DNA from: CAYPGJ01 sp964638515
GTDB taxonomy: Bacteria; Planctomycetota; Phycisphaerae; Phycisphaerales; UBA1924
DNA: 42,552 bases
Direction: 5' to 3'
Assembly: GCA_964638515.1 (NCBI GenBank)
Contig: CAZWZL010000026.1
Location: forward strand, 1 to 42,552
Shown here: piece by piece, positions 17,165 through 25,481 of the stretch
Layout of the letters: each line of letters starts with the position of its first letter
How positions within the stretch are numbered: position 1 is the stretch's first letter
The notes under the pieces: generated by a model
Seen by the model: only the letters and a program-made list of their open reading frames with translations
The model's database searches: none
What the model was told of the DNA's origin: nothing
Made by a program: the position numbers and the translations under genes

Positions 17165-18697
17165 TTAGCCGAGCAGCTGCAGCACGTTCTGCGGCCGAGC
17201 ATTCGACAGCTGCAGAACCTGCGTCGCGGACTGCACGAGAATCTGCGACCGCGTCAGCGACGACGTTTCCGTCGCGAAGTCCGCGTCGCGGATGATCGAC
17301 TCGGCAGCCACCGTGTTCTCAGCGGACACACCCAGCGAACGGATGGTCGCGCCGACGGTGTTCTTCTGGAATGCGCCGATTCGGCCGCGGAGCGATGACA
17401 CCTCGCTGATCGCGTTCGACACCGTCTTCTGGGCGGTGGACAGATCGCCGTTCACCACGTTCAGCTCACGACCGGAGCCGAGGTTCGACAGGAAGTACGT
17501 GTTCGAGCCCGACGCCGTGCGCCCCAGGGCTCGCACCGCCACGTTCGAGATGCCCACGGACACCTTGCCCGCGATATCCACGTTGCCGGCAAGCTGGAAG
17601 TCAGCCCCGCCGCCCGTGATCTGGAACGCCGTGGTCGAAGCCAGCGCCTGCGCCGCGGCCGTCGTCAGCCCGACCTCGACGTCGAGGAAGTCCGTGTTGA
17701 TCTTCGCGGTCTTCCCGTTCGTCGTGGCCGTGATGCCGTTGATCGTCGCGCTCAGATCCTGGCCGATGTCCTTCACCGGGTTGGTCGCGTTCGCGAACGT
17801 CACCGCCGAAGCCGCATTGGCCGTGGAGTTGTTCGTCGCGGTGTACTGGTAGATGCCGCCGCCCAAGGCGCCCGCCGCGGACGACACCTTGGTGGACACA
17901 AAGGCATCCGAACCGAAATCCACCGACGAAAGACGGATGCCCGAGGCGCCGACCACCGTGGCGGAGATGCCCGTCACGTCCTTGAACGTGTTCACCGCGT
18001 CTCGCACGTTCGCCAGCGACGTGCCCGACGTGAACGACAACTCGCGAGAGCCCTTGTTGCCCGCGATCTCGATCACGAACTTCGCGCCGGCGGACGCCGC
18101 CGCGGTGCTGTTCAGGTTGATCGTGCCGCCGGCAAACGACAGGAGCAGCGCGCCCACCTGCGCGGAGCGCGTCACCTGGATGTTCACGTCGCGCGTGCCC
18201 TGATACGCCAGCTTGGCGCCGTTCACCTTGAACGAGGCCGCCGCCGCGTTGACGTTCGTCACCGTGTAGTCCAGGTTGCCGTTCAGCAGCTTGATGCCCT
18301 GGAACGACGTCGCGGACGAAACGCGATCGATGGTCTGCAGGATCGAATCGATCTGCAGCTGATTCGCCTGCTTCTCAGCCGTCGAGATGCCGGCGGTGTT
18401 CGCCGTCTGCGTCACCAGGCCCTGCAACTCCGTCAGCAGGCCCGAGATTTCCTGCAAACCGCCTTCCGCGATCGACGCCACCTGATCGGCACGCTCGGCG
18501 TTCGAGAGCGCCTGATTCAGGCCGCGACCCTCGGCACGCAGAGCCTCCGACGCGATCAGCCCGGCAGGATCGTCCTTGCCGCGGCTGATCTTCAGACCCG
18601 TCGACAGACGCTCCAGCGAGCTGCTGAGACTCGACCCGTTGTTTCCCAGCACGCGCTGGGCGATCAACGACGACACGTTGGTGTTAATGCGAGACAT
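17165..18697 (-). CDS. Flagellin (copy 1)
   Basis: 510 residues, ATG 18697 after GGAGGATCGC. The N-terminal D0/D1 helices start MSRINTNVSSLIAQRVLGNN and contain LERLSTGLKISRGKDDPAGL and ANQLQIDSILQTIDRVSS. The C-terminal D0/D1 ends NTVAAESIIRDADFATETSSL and finishes VLQLLG. The central part (about 150-400) contains flagellin-hook IN-type repeats. It is closely similar along its length to copy 2 (19037-20572), so the pair is a tandem duplication. Filament subunit exported by the flagellar type III system. A strong terminator lies downstream; no clear sigma-28 or sigma-54 promoter was found upstream. Confidence 0.96.
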   Translation of the reverse strand: MSRINTNVSSLIAQRVLGNNGSSLSSSLERLSTGLKISRGKDDPAGLIASEALRAEGRGLNQALSNAERADQVASIAEGGLQEISGLLTELQGLVTQTANTAGISTAEKQANQLQIDSILQTIDRVSSATSFQGIKLLNGNLDYTVTNVNAAAASFKVNGAKLAYQGTRDVNIQVTRSAQVGALLLSFAGGTINLNSTAAASAGAKFVIEIAGNKGSRELSFTSGTSLANVRDAVNTFKDVTGISATVVGASGIRLSSVDFGSDAFVSTKVSSAAGALGGGIYQYTATNNSTANAASAVTFANATNPVKDIGQDLSATINGITATTNGKTAKINTDFLDVEVGLTTAAAQALASTTAFQITGGGADFQLAGNVDIAGKVSVGISNVAVRALGRTASGSNTYFLSNLGSGRELNVVNGDLSTAQKTVSNAISEVSSLRGRIGAFQKNTVGATIRSLGVSAENTVAAESIIRDADFATETSSLTRSQILVQSATQVLQLSNARPQNVLQLLG

Positions 18698-19036
18698 GCG
18701 ATCCTCCGTGAACAGCTGCGCCGACCAGGCGCCGTGACCCGACAGGCAGCGCGGCTGTGTCGCGCCGAGTGCGAGGTCCGTCCCGCACCGGCGTCACGCA
18801 TCGTCTCACCGAGTTCGCCGAATAAGCCCCGAAGCCCCCGCGCAGCGCGCCACCCCCCGCGCACGCCGCATACCCCGCACAGACCCACCTTCAGGCCAGA
18901 CAACCGGCCCGGGCCCGTCATCGAAGCCAGCGTCTCTCTCGTTCCGTCAAAGGCTCGCGCGAGTCCGAAAACCCGCGCGAGCCGGGGGTGGGTGGTGATT
19001 CTTCAAGGCGCCCCCACCGGCGCCTCATCTATGCTC
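18698..19036 (-). terminator. Intergenic region with tandem hairpins ending flagellin 2
   Basis: No gene is seen. Two minus-strand hairpins follow the flagellin 2 stop: AGGCGCC/GGCGCCT (19006-19025) and a 10-bp stem GGCTCGCGCG/CGCGCGAGCC (18952-18961 with 18974-18983) followed by TTTG. The T tract is weak. The leader of copy 1 has a GCGCC/GGCGC hairpin just before its Shine-Dalgarno. Confidence 0.6.
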
Positions 19037-20572
19037 TTAGCCCAGCAGCTGCAGCACCGACTGCGGCTGCTGATTCGCGATCCCGAGAATCTGCGTCGCC
19101 GACTGCACCAGGATCTGCGACCGTGTCAGCGAAGACGTCTCCGTCGCAAAGTCCGCGTCGCGGATGATCGACTCGGCGGCCACCGTGTTCTCGGCCGACA
19201 CGCCCAGCGATCGGATCGTCGCGCCCACGGTGTTCTTCTGGAACGCGCCCAGACGACCCCGCAGCGACGACACCTCCGAGATCGAGTTCGTAATAACCTC
19301 TTGCGCCAGCGACACGTCGCCGTTCACGAGGTTCAGCTCGCGACCGGAGCCGAGGTTCGACAGGTAGTACACGTTGGACCCGTTGGCCTCACGGCCCAGC
19401 GCCCGCACCGCCACGTTCGAGATGCCCAGCGAGACCTTGCCCGCGATCGACACCTCGCCCGCCAGCTGGAAGTCCGCTCCGCCGCCCGTGATGCGGAACG
19501 CCGGAGACGTGGCCGCCAGCGTCTGAGCCGCAGTGGTCGACAACTCCACCTTCACGTCGAGGAAGTCCGTATTGATCTGGGCGATCTTGCCCCGCGTCGT
19601 CGCCGTGATGCCGTTGATCGTGGCGCTCAGATTCTGACCGAAGTCCTTCACCGGATTATTCGCGTTCGCGAACGTCACCGCCGAGCCCGTGTTCGCCGCG
19701 CCGTTATTCGTGGCCTGATACTGATAGATGCCCCCGCCGACCGCGCCCGCGGCCTGCGACACCTTCAGCGAAACAAACGCGTCCGCGCCGAACTCCGCCG
19801 ACGAGATCCGGATGCCCGACGAACCAACTACCGTCGCGCTCACGCCCGTCACGTCCTTGAACGTGTTGATCGCGTCACGCACGTTGGCCAGCGATGTGCC
19901 CGACGTGAACGACAACTCGCGAGCCCCACGGGTTCCCGCGATCTCGATCACGAACTTCGCGCCGGCCGACGCCGCCGCGGTGCTGTTCAGGTTGATCGCG
20001 CCGCCGCCGAACGACAGGAGCAACGCCCCCACCTGCGCGGACCGCGTCACCTGGATGTTCACGTCCCGAGTGCCGTTGAACGTCAGCTTGGCGCCGTTCA
20101 CGGCCAGGTTCGCCACCGACGTCGACACCTGATCCACCGTGTAGTCCAGATTGCCGTTCAGCAGCTTGATGCCCTGGAACGACGTCGCCGCCGCAACTCG
20201 ATCGATCGTCTGCAGAATCGAATCGATCTGCAGCTGATTCGCTTGCTTCTCAGCCACCGACAGCCCGGCCGCATTGGCCGTCTGCGTCACAAGGCCCTGG
20301 ACCTCCGTCAGGAGGTTCGCGATCTCCTGCAGACCGCCCTCGGCAATCGAAGCGACCTGGTCGGCACGCTCCGAGTTATTGATCGCCTGACCGATGCCCT
20401 TGGCCTCGGCACGCAGTGCTTCCGAAGCGATCAGGCCGGCCGGGTCGTCCTTGCCGCGATTGATCCGAAGGCCCGTGCTCAGGCGCTCGAGCGTTCCGCC
20501 CAACCCACTGGTGTTGTTACCCAGCACGCGCTGAGCAATCAGCGATCCAACGTTCGTATTGATGCGACTCAT
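19037..20572 (-). CDS. Flagellin (copy 2)
   Basis: 511 residues, ATG 20572 preceded by CGGAG. Starts MSRINTNVGSLIAQRVLGNN; conserved blocks LERLSTGLRINRGKDDPAGL, QANQLQIDSILQTIDRVAAA, and the C-terminal SIIRDADFATETSSLTRSQI up to VLQLLG. It differs from copy 1 by scattered substitutions, mainly in the surface-exposed centre (for example a GTRGARELSF segment against GNKGSRELSF). It is preceded by a sigma-28-like -10 box and followed by tandem hairpins, so it can be an independent transcript inside the flagellar cluster. Confidence 0.96.
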   Translation of the reverse strand: MSRINTNVGSLIAQRVLGNNTSGLGGTLERLSTGLRINRGKDDPAGLIASEALRAEAKGIGQAINNSERADQVASIAEGGLQEIANLLTEVQGLVTQTANAAGLSVAEKQANQLQIDSILQTIDRVAAATSFQGIKLLNGNLDYTVDQVSTSVANLAVNGAKLTFNGTRDVNIQVTRSAQVGALLLSFGGGAINLNSTAAASAGAKFVIEIAGTRGARELSFTSGTSLANVRDAINTFKDVTGVSATVVGSSGIRISSAEFGADAFVSLKVSQAAGAVGGGIYQYQATNNGAANTGSAVTFANANNPVKDFGQNLSATINGITATTRGKIAQINTDFLDVKVELSTTAAQTLAATSPAFRITGGGADFQLAGEVSIAGKVSLGISNVAVRALGREANGSNVYYLSNLGSGRELNLVNGDVSLAQEVITNSISEVSSLRGRLGAFQKNTVGATIRSLGVSAENTVAAESIIRDADFATETSSLTRSQILVQSATQILGIANQQPQSVLQLLG

Positions 20573-20700
20573 GGGCGTCTCCGAAGCTCTGGCCCGTCAC
20601 CGGGGCCCACCTTTGACCGACTCGTGCTCGCCGGGCATTCACCCGCCCCGACCATCAGGGCTGCTGCCGGCGCCGGCGACCACTCGCCGGTCGGCCACGC

Positions 20701-20727
20701 TTATCGGCGGCCACCGAGCGGCAGATA
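20701..20727 (-). promoter_or_regulatory. Candidate sigma-28 promoter for flagellin 2
   Basis: The minus strand has a perfect -10 box GCCGATAA (20708-20701) about 130 bases before the ATG. Fifteen bases upstream lies TATC (20727-20724) in place of the TAAA -35. The spacing is right and the -10 is exact, but the -35 is poor. A second similar box GTCGGATAA lies further upstream. Confidence 0.55.
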
Positions 20728-20824
20728 AGAACGCCCTCATTTTTTCGCCCGTCAATTTCTTATCCGACGGCCCCATACCCATTCGCCCGAGAACCACCAA
20801 ACCACCCCACATCCACCAAACAAC

Positions 20825-20860
20825 AACCCCCGTTCGTCCGTCGTGGGACGACCGGGGGTT
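20825..20860 (-). terminator. Intrinsic terminator of flagellin 3
   Basis: A 14-bp stem with one mismatch (AACCCCCG and TCGTCC pairing with GGACGA and CGGGGGTT), six-base loop, followed on the minus strand by GTTGTTTGG. It starts 29 bases after the flagellin 3 stop. The rest of 20573-20889 holds the flagellin 2 leader and promoter region. Confidence 0.75.
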
Positions 20861-20889
20861 GCTCTCTCAAACGTTTGTCAATACCAGAG

Positions 20890-22422
20890 TTACCGGCCCA
20901 GCAACGCCAGCACGTTCTGCACCTGCGCGTTCGCCGTGGCCAGCACGCTCGTGCCCGCCTGAGAGAGCACCTGCGCCCGGGTCAGATTGCTCGTCTCGAT
21001 GGCAAAGTCGGCGTCACGGATCTGGCTGGTCGCGGCCGTCACGTTCTCCAGTGCCGACTGCAGACTCCGGACGTTCGTTTGCAACGTGTTCCGCTCGAAC
21101 GCGCCAAGCCGCCCGCGGAGCACCGAGACCTGGTCAATCGATCCCTCGAGCACCTTGGACGCCGAGATGAAATTCCCGTTCAGCAGCGAATTCGCGCCGC
21201 CGGACTTGAGCGAGTTGAGGAACTGCAGCACCGGTGTCGACGAGCCCGCCGGGGTAATCAGCGTCGCGCCGAGCCGCGAATCCACCAGCGATGGAATCGC
21301 GATGTTGGTCTGCTGCGAGGAATTCACATTCGGCCCGAGCTGGTACAACGCCCCGCCGCCCGTCACATAGAAGGTCGTGGCCGTGCTCGGCACGGTCTGC
21401 GCGTAGACTCGCTGCAGCGTCATTTCAAGATCGAGCTCACCGCTCCGGACCGAAAGCCCGAGCCCGCGCCCAACCGCCACCGAGCCGTTGACGATGGCCT
21501 GAACGTCCTTGCCCGTGTCGCGCTGTGTCGCCGTGGTGTTCGTGCCGTACGCCACCGGCCCGGGACCGTTGTTCGTGATCTGATACGTCTGCAGGAACGT
21601 TCCGGAATTGCCAAGCCGGCGAACCGACACGAACGCGTTGGACCCGAAGGCCTGCGAGGAGATCTGGATGCCGGACGACGCCGACGTCGGGTGCACCCGC
21701 GACGCCGTCACGCCCGTCGCGTCCGTGAACGAATTGATGGCCGTGACCACCTGATTGATCGAGATGCCCGACGCAAACTCGAACACTCGCACCCCCTCGG
21801 GCCCCTGCACCTCCAGCGTCACCGCCGAAGGAAGGTTTCCGCCGGGGATCGACGTGCCCGAGATGAAGATCGACGCCGTCTGCGCCGACCCGATCACCTG
21901 CACCTGCACCGGCACGTTCGATCGAGTGCCGAAGTTCACCGCGTTGATCCGCGACGCCGCGATGTTCGTCGTGTTGACGCCGCTGGTGATGTAGTCCAGA
22001 GACCCGTCCAGCAGCTTCAGCCCCGCAAAGCTCGTCGTGTTCGCGATCCGAGTGATCGAATCGATCGCCGAGTCGATCTGCAACTGGTTGGCCCGCTTCT
22101 CTTCGAGCGACACGGCGCCGGAGTTGGCCGCCTCCACCACCAGCGCGCGGATCGATGACAGAAGGTCCGAGACCTCCGTCAACGCCGCCTCCGCCGTGGA
22201 GATCACGCTCGCGGCCCGCTCCGCGTTGTTGATGCCCTGACCGATGCCCGACAGCTCCGAGCGCAGACGCTCGGACACGATCAGGCCGGCCGGATCATCC
22301 GAGCCGCGGTTGATCCGCAGACCCGTCGACAACCGTTGGAGCCGAACCTCCAGGTTCTCGTTCGACCGCGCCAGATTGTGCTGCGCGATCAGGCTCGCAA
22401 TGTTCGTGCTGATTCTCGCCAT
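20890..22422 (-). CDS. Flagellin (copy 3, divergent, behind csrA)
   Basis: 510 residues from ATG 22422 (GGGAGG upstream); a longer frame would overlap csrA. Starts MARISTNIASLIAQHNLARS and contains LQRLSTGLRINRGSDDPAGL. The C-terminal D0/D1 helices contain SQIRDADFAIETSNLTRAQV and end VLALLGR. The central region differs strongly from copies 1 and 2, so it is an older paralogue that may form a different part of the filament. It starts 28 bases after the csrA stop, as hag follows csrA in Bacillus, and its leader has a hairpin enclosing the Shine-Dalgarno (22425-22440). A strong terminator follows. Confidence 0.95.
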   Translation of the reverse strand: MARISTNIASLIAQHNLARSNENLEVRLQRLSTGLRINRGSDDPAGLIVSERLRSELSGIGQGINNAERAASVISTAEAALTEVSDLLSSIRALVVEAANSGAVSLEEKRANQLQIDSAIDSITRIANTTSFAGLKLLDGSLDYITSGVNTTNIAASRINAVNFGTRSNVPVQVQVIGSAQTASIFISGTSIPGGNLPSAVTLEVQGPEGVRVFEFASGISINQVVTAINSFTDATGVTASRVHPTSASSGIQISSQAFGSNAFVSVRRLGNSGTFLQTYQITNNGPGPVAYGTNTTATQRDTGKDVQAIVNGSVAVGRGLGLSVRSGELDLEMTLQRVYAQTVPSTATTFYVTGGGALYQLGPNVNSSQQTNIAIPSLVDSRLGATLITPAGSSTPVLQFLNSLKSGGANSLLNGNFISASKVLEGSIDQVSVLRGRLGAFERNTLQTNVRSLQSALENVTAATSQIRDADFAIETSNLTRAQVLSQAGTSVLATANAQVQNVLALLGR

Positions 22423-22424
22423 GG

Positions 22425-22440
22425 CAATCCTCCCTGATTG
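22425..22440 (-). promoter_or_regulatory. Candidate CsrA-binding hairpin over the flagellin 3 Shine-Dalgarno
   Basis: The minus-strand RNA folds as CAATC-AGGGAG-GATTG: a 5-bp stem with the ribosome-binding site in the six-base loop, directly before the ATG. CsrA sites are typically small hairpins with a GGA in the loop. A GGA-containing CGGAG lies just upstream. Confidence 0.55.
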
Positions 22441-22450
22441 CTCCGTTCTC

Positions 22451-22768
22451 TTACGCCGTTCGCAACGATGCCGGCCCGCCGCCGGAAGACTTCGTCCCGT
22501 CCACTGACGCCACCGCCACACTCTTGCCCACGCGCGTCGACGCCGGAGCCACCGGCAACGCCGCCGTGCTCACCAGCGGCTTCTCAAGACGAGCCGCGCG
22601 CTCGTTCTCACTCCGAATCGCCTCGTACACCTCCTTGCGGTGCACCGAGATGCGCGTCGGAGCCGTGATTCCCAACCTCACCTTGTCACCGCGGATGTCC
22701 ACGATCGTGATCTCGATTTCGTCGCCGATCATGATCGTTTCGTCCCGCTGGCGCGAAAGTACCAGCAT
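22451..22768 (-). CDS. csrA: Carbon storage regulator CsrA with C-terminal extension
   Basis: 105 residues from ATG 22768 (AAGGAG upstream). Residues 1-60 are a standard CsrA core: MLVLSRQRDETIMIGD, VRLGITAPTRISVHRKEVYEAI, with the RNA-contacting R44 region (VHRKE) intact. CsrA dimers bind GGA motifs and usually block translation; FliW antagonises them in species with the fliW-csrA-flagellin order. Beyond residue 60 is an extra Ala/Pro/Ser/Thr-rich tail of about 40 residues, longer than the usual 60-80-residue protein. It sits 84 bases after fliW and 28 before flagellin 3. Confidence 0.95.
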   Translation of the reverse strand: MLVLSRQRDETIMIGDEIEITIVDIRGDKVRLGITAPTRISVHRKEVYEAIRSENERAARLEKPLVSTAALPVAPASTRVGKSVAVASVDGTKSSGGGPASLRTA

Positions 22769-22852
22769 GCTCAGGCTCCTTCCCGAACCGGCCCGCTCGG
22801 CCCAATGCCGGCGTGCCACGCAGCCTTCCCTGACCGCGACACCTCGTCAGAC

Positions 22853-23302
22853 TTACGCCGTTGCCGCACGCGCCGCGGGCCGTCCCACGGTCATGATGTG
22901 ATGCCGCGTCGTCCAACGACGATCCGCCAGCACCAGCTGCTCTCCAGCACGCGTCGACACGTTGATCACCAACGGACCCTGCAAGTTCGCCGTCAGACTC
23001 TCCGACACCTTGTTCACGATCACGAACACCTGCGCATCCTCCAGACGCGCCAGCCCGAGATCATCCATCTGCTCGGGCCGGATCGGCGCCGAGTAGTCCG
23101 GAAAGAACATCGAAGGGTCCGCGACCACGAACGCCAGCGACGGCTCGTCCAGGCTCTGAAGCCAGAAGAACGCCGCGTCATCGTTCGGCTGCAACAAACA
23201 GAACTTGGTGCGCCCCGAAAACCCGAGTAATCCCTTCGGGAACGTGATCATCCGATCTTCGGCGATCTCAAGCGTCCCGAACCGCGTCGTCCTGACTTCC
23301 AT
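22853..23302 (-). CDS. fliW: Flagellar assembly factor FliW
   Basis: 149 residues from ATG 23302; a GTG at 23317 would add five. Typical FliW features: TTRFGTLEI, ITFPKGLLGF, FWLQSLDEPSLAFVVADP and VNVSTRAGEQLVLADRRWTTRH. FliW binds CsrA and, when flagellin is not in excess, releases it to repress flagellin translation. A few dozen bases before csrA, it completes a FliW-CsrA switch beside the flagellin genes. Confidence 0.95.
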   Translation of the reverse strand: MEVRTTRFGTLEIAEDRMITFPKGLLGFSGRTKFCLLQPNDDAAFFWLQSLDEPSLAFVVADPSMFFPDYSAPIRPEQMDDLGLARLEDAQVFVIVNKVSESLTANLQGPLVINVSTRAGEQLVLADRRWTTRHHIMTVGRPAARAATA

Positions 23303-23439
23303 GACAGCGCTCCGCACTTTCGTTGACCGAACGCCCCGCGCTCCCGCGGATCCGCGACCGATCCCGCCGACGATCCTCTCGCCGGCGTCTCGCCGGGGCC
23401 ACGCGCCCCAGCTTCACTCCATAAGCCCGACCGCCCGCG
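23303..23439 (-). other. Leader between flgL and fliW with overlapping hairpins
   Basis: Two hairpins share bases: CCGGCG-tct-CGCCGG (23382-23396) and GGGGC-cacgc-GCCCC (23395-23409). They are mutually exclusive and could terminate or attenuate transcription between flgL and fliW; no promoter box was recognised. Confidence 0.35.
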
Positions 23440-25470
23440 TCACCGCAGGAAATCGAGAAGCGTCAAGCTCAACGAACGCGCCGACGTCGCCAGACCCGCC
23501 TGCTGCGCCAACTGCAACAGCGAAAACCGCGTCGCCGCCTCCGTGTAATCCACGTCCGCAAGCTCGCTCCGGATCTTCTCAGTCAACAGGTTCGAGTCTT
23601 CCAACCTCGTTCTCGCTGATTCCACCCGCTGCGACCTCGACCCGACAAGGGCTCTGGCCCGGGTGAGAACATCCACATCCTGACCAAGACGTTCACCAGC
23701 AAGGGTGATGCCACGCTGGTCGTTCCCGCTCAGCGACCCCTGGAGCTCCAAAAGCGTCGAAAACACCGAGTCCACGCGCGCTCTTGCGCGATCCGTGCCC
23801 GCAAATATTGCCGTGCCACCCGCCGTGTACGTCCCCTCCAGAAGCCCCAGGTCCTCCGCGGCATGGCCGTTCAGCGTCGTCACCCCCGTCTGACCCGTCA
23901 CCGGCCCCGATGAATCCGCGAACACGATCCCGTTCGCCCCCGTCGAGAGGCCCGCCGAGAACACCGCCGCAAACCCCGCACCAGCCGCCGCCGTGTTGAT
24001 CCGGCTCAGCAACGTCGCCACCGACGCCATGTCGCCCGGAATCAGATCCACGTCAAACGTCCCGCCATTCCGCAGCGTCACCCGAAAATCCAGATTCCGC
24101 ACCGGGTCCGGCAGCCCAGTCACCGGGTCGATCGCCCCGTCCGCGATCACCACCCCCCGCCCATCGTTGAACACCGAGATGGCCGTGGTGTCCTTCATCG
24201 TCCGGATCCCCAGCGTGGTCGCGGTGAGCGCCCCCCCCTCCTCAATCGCCATCTTGAGGCCGGACACCTCGTTCACCACGTCGAGCCCTCGACCCTCCGC
24301 TGAGATCTCCGCGCGAACGCCGATCCCCAGCGCCGCCACCCGCTGCTTGAACTCCCCGATCGACATCCCCGCCGTCACCGTCACCGTGCCCAGGTTCGAT
24401 CCGTTGCGGAACACCACGTCCCCGTACGTCAACGCCACCGACGGATTCAAATCCGACATCAGTGTGAAATCCGTCAACTTCGGATCCATGGCTCCCGCCG
24501 GGTTCGTCGGCGCCACATTGGTGAACGTAAACCCGCCGATGCCGAGATCCGCCGTCGTCGTCCCCAGCCCCGCGTCGGCAAAGTTGATCGTGTAGCCCGC
24601 CGCGACGCTCAGCGACAATCCCTCCCCACTTGTCCCGGCGCCGGCCGGGAACACGCCGCCCAGAGCCGCCGGGTCCGTCAGCCGGATCGCCGATTCGATC
24701 CGGTCTAGAACATCCCCAACCGTCGTCGCCCCCGAAAGGTCGATGTCCACCGTCACCGGCGCGCCTCCCGGATCCACCGTGGCGCGAATCTGCCCCAGCG
24801 TCACGCCGCGCCCCGACGTTCCCCGCAGATCCTCAAGCCGCGTCCCGCGCGTCAGCACCGGATTCAAATCAACATCCCCCTTCACCCGCGCCGAAAGCGC
24901 CCCGAAGGCCGCCTCCGCCGACATCGTCACCGGGAAGCCGATCCCCTCCCCGAGGTCCGTCCGCAACCCGTCCCCCCGACCCGTATACCGAAACCCGCCG
25001 AGGAACCGCTCGATCGGCTCCGCACCCGACTTCGCCCCGCCGAACACGAACACGTCCGTGAACTTCCGGTTCGCCGTCGTCAACATCTCGTCCAGCATCG
25101 AGCCGATCACGATCGACTGGTTCGCGCGCGTCGTCGCATCCGATCCCACACCGATCTGGCTCGTCGCCACCGAAATCGCGTCCCGGGCCAGCGTCGCGGC
25201 CTCCGCAAGCGCCGCGTCCGCCGTGCCCATCAGGCTCTGCGCATGCTGAAAATTCCGCATCCGCTGCTGAGTTCGCTCCAATGTCTCATCCAGCGTCAGC
25301 AGCACGCTCGAACGCACCGCGTCATCGCTCGGCCTCGAAATGGCCCGACCGCTCGAAAGCTGCTCCTGCACCCGGAGCATCTCCAGGCTCGTGCGCGCCA
25401 GCCCCCCCATGGCGGTGCGCGCCGCCAGCAGATTGGGAACACGAACAAGACTCGAAGGAGATACGCCCAT
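23440..25470 (-). CDS. flgL: Flagellar hook-associated protein 3 FlgL (enlarged)
   Basis: 676 residues, about twice the usual FlgL. The N-terminus (RVPNLLAARTAMGGLARTSL, then LSSGRAISRPSDDAVRSS) and C-terminus (ADVDYTEAATRFSLLQLAQQ, ending LTLLDFLR) are FlgL/flagellin D0-D1 helices. The centre (about 180-580) is beta-rich and inserted, giving a large exposed domain. FlgL and FlgK form the hook-filament junction. Starts 12 bases after flgK. Confidence 0.92.
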   Translation of the reverse strand: MGVSPSSLVRVPNLLAARTAMGGLARTSLEMLRVQEQLSSGRAISRPSDDAVRSSVLLTLDETLERTQQRMRNFQHAQSLMGTADAALAEAATLARDAISVATSQIGVGSDATTRANQSIVIGSMLDEMLTTANRKFTDVFVFGGAKSGAEPIERFLGGFRYTGRGDGLRTDLGEGIGFPVTMSAEAAFGALSARVKGDVDLNPVLTRGTRLEDLRGTSGRGVTLGQIRATVDPGGAPVTVDIDLSGATTVGDVLDRIESAIRLTDPAALGGVFPAGAGTSGEGLSLSVAAGYTINFADAGLGTTTADLGIGGFTFTNVAPTNPAGAMDPKLTDFTLMSDLNPSVALTYGDVVFRNGSNLGTVTVTAGMSIGEFKQRVAALGIGVRAEISAEGRGLDVVNEVSGLKMAIEEGGALTATTLGIRTMKDTTAISVFNDGRGVVIADGAIDPVTGLPDPVRNLDFRVTLRNGGTFDVDLIPGDMASVATLLSRINTAAAGAGFAAVFSAGLSTGANGIVFADSSGPVTGQTGVTTLNGHAAEDLGLLEGTYTAGGTAIFAGTDRARARVDSVFSTLLELQGSLSGNDQRGITLAGERLGQDVDVLTRARALVGSRSQRVESARTRLEDSNLLTEKIRSELADVDYTEAATRFSLLQLAQQAGLATSARSLSLTLLDFLR

Positions 25471-25481
25471 GATCCGCTACC

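Noticed and set aside
18734..20728. 664-codon plus-strand ORF over flagellin 2
   Set aside because: Antisense to a certain flagellin gene, very Arg-rich and without motifs.
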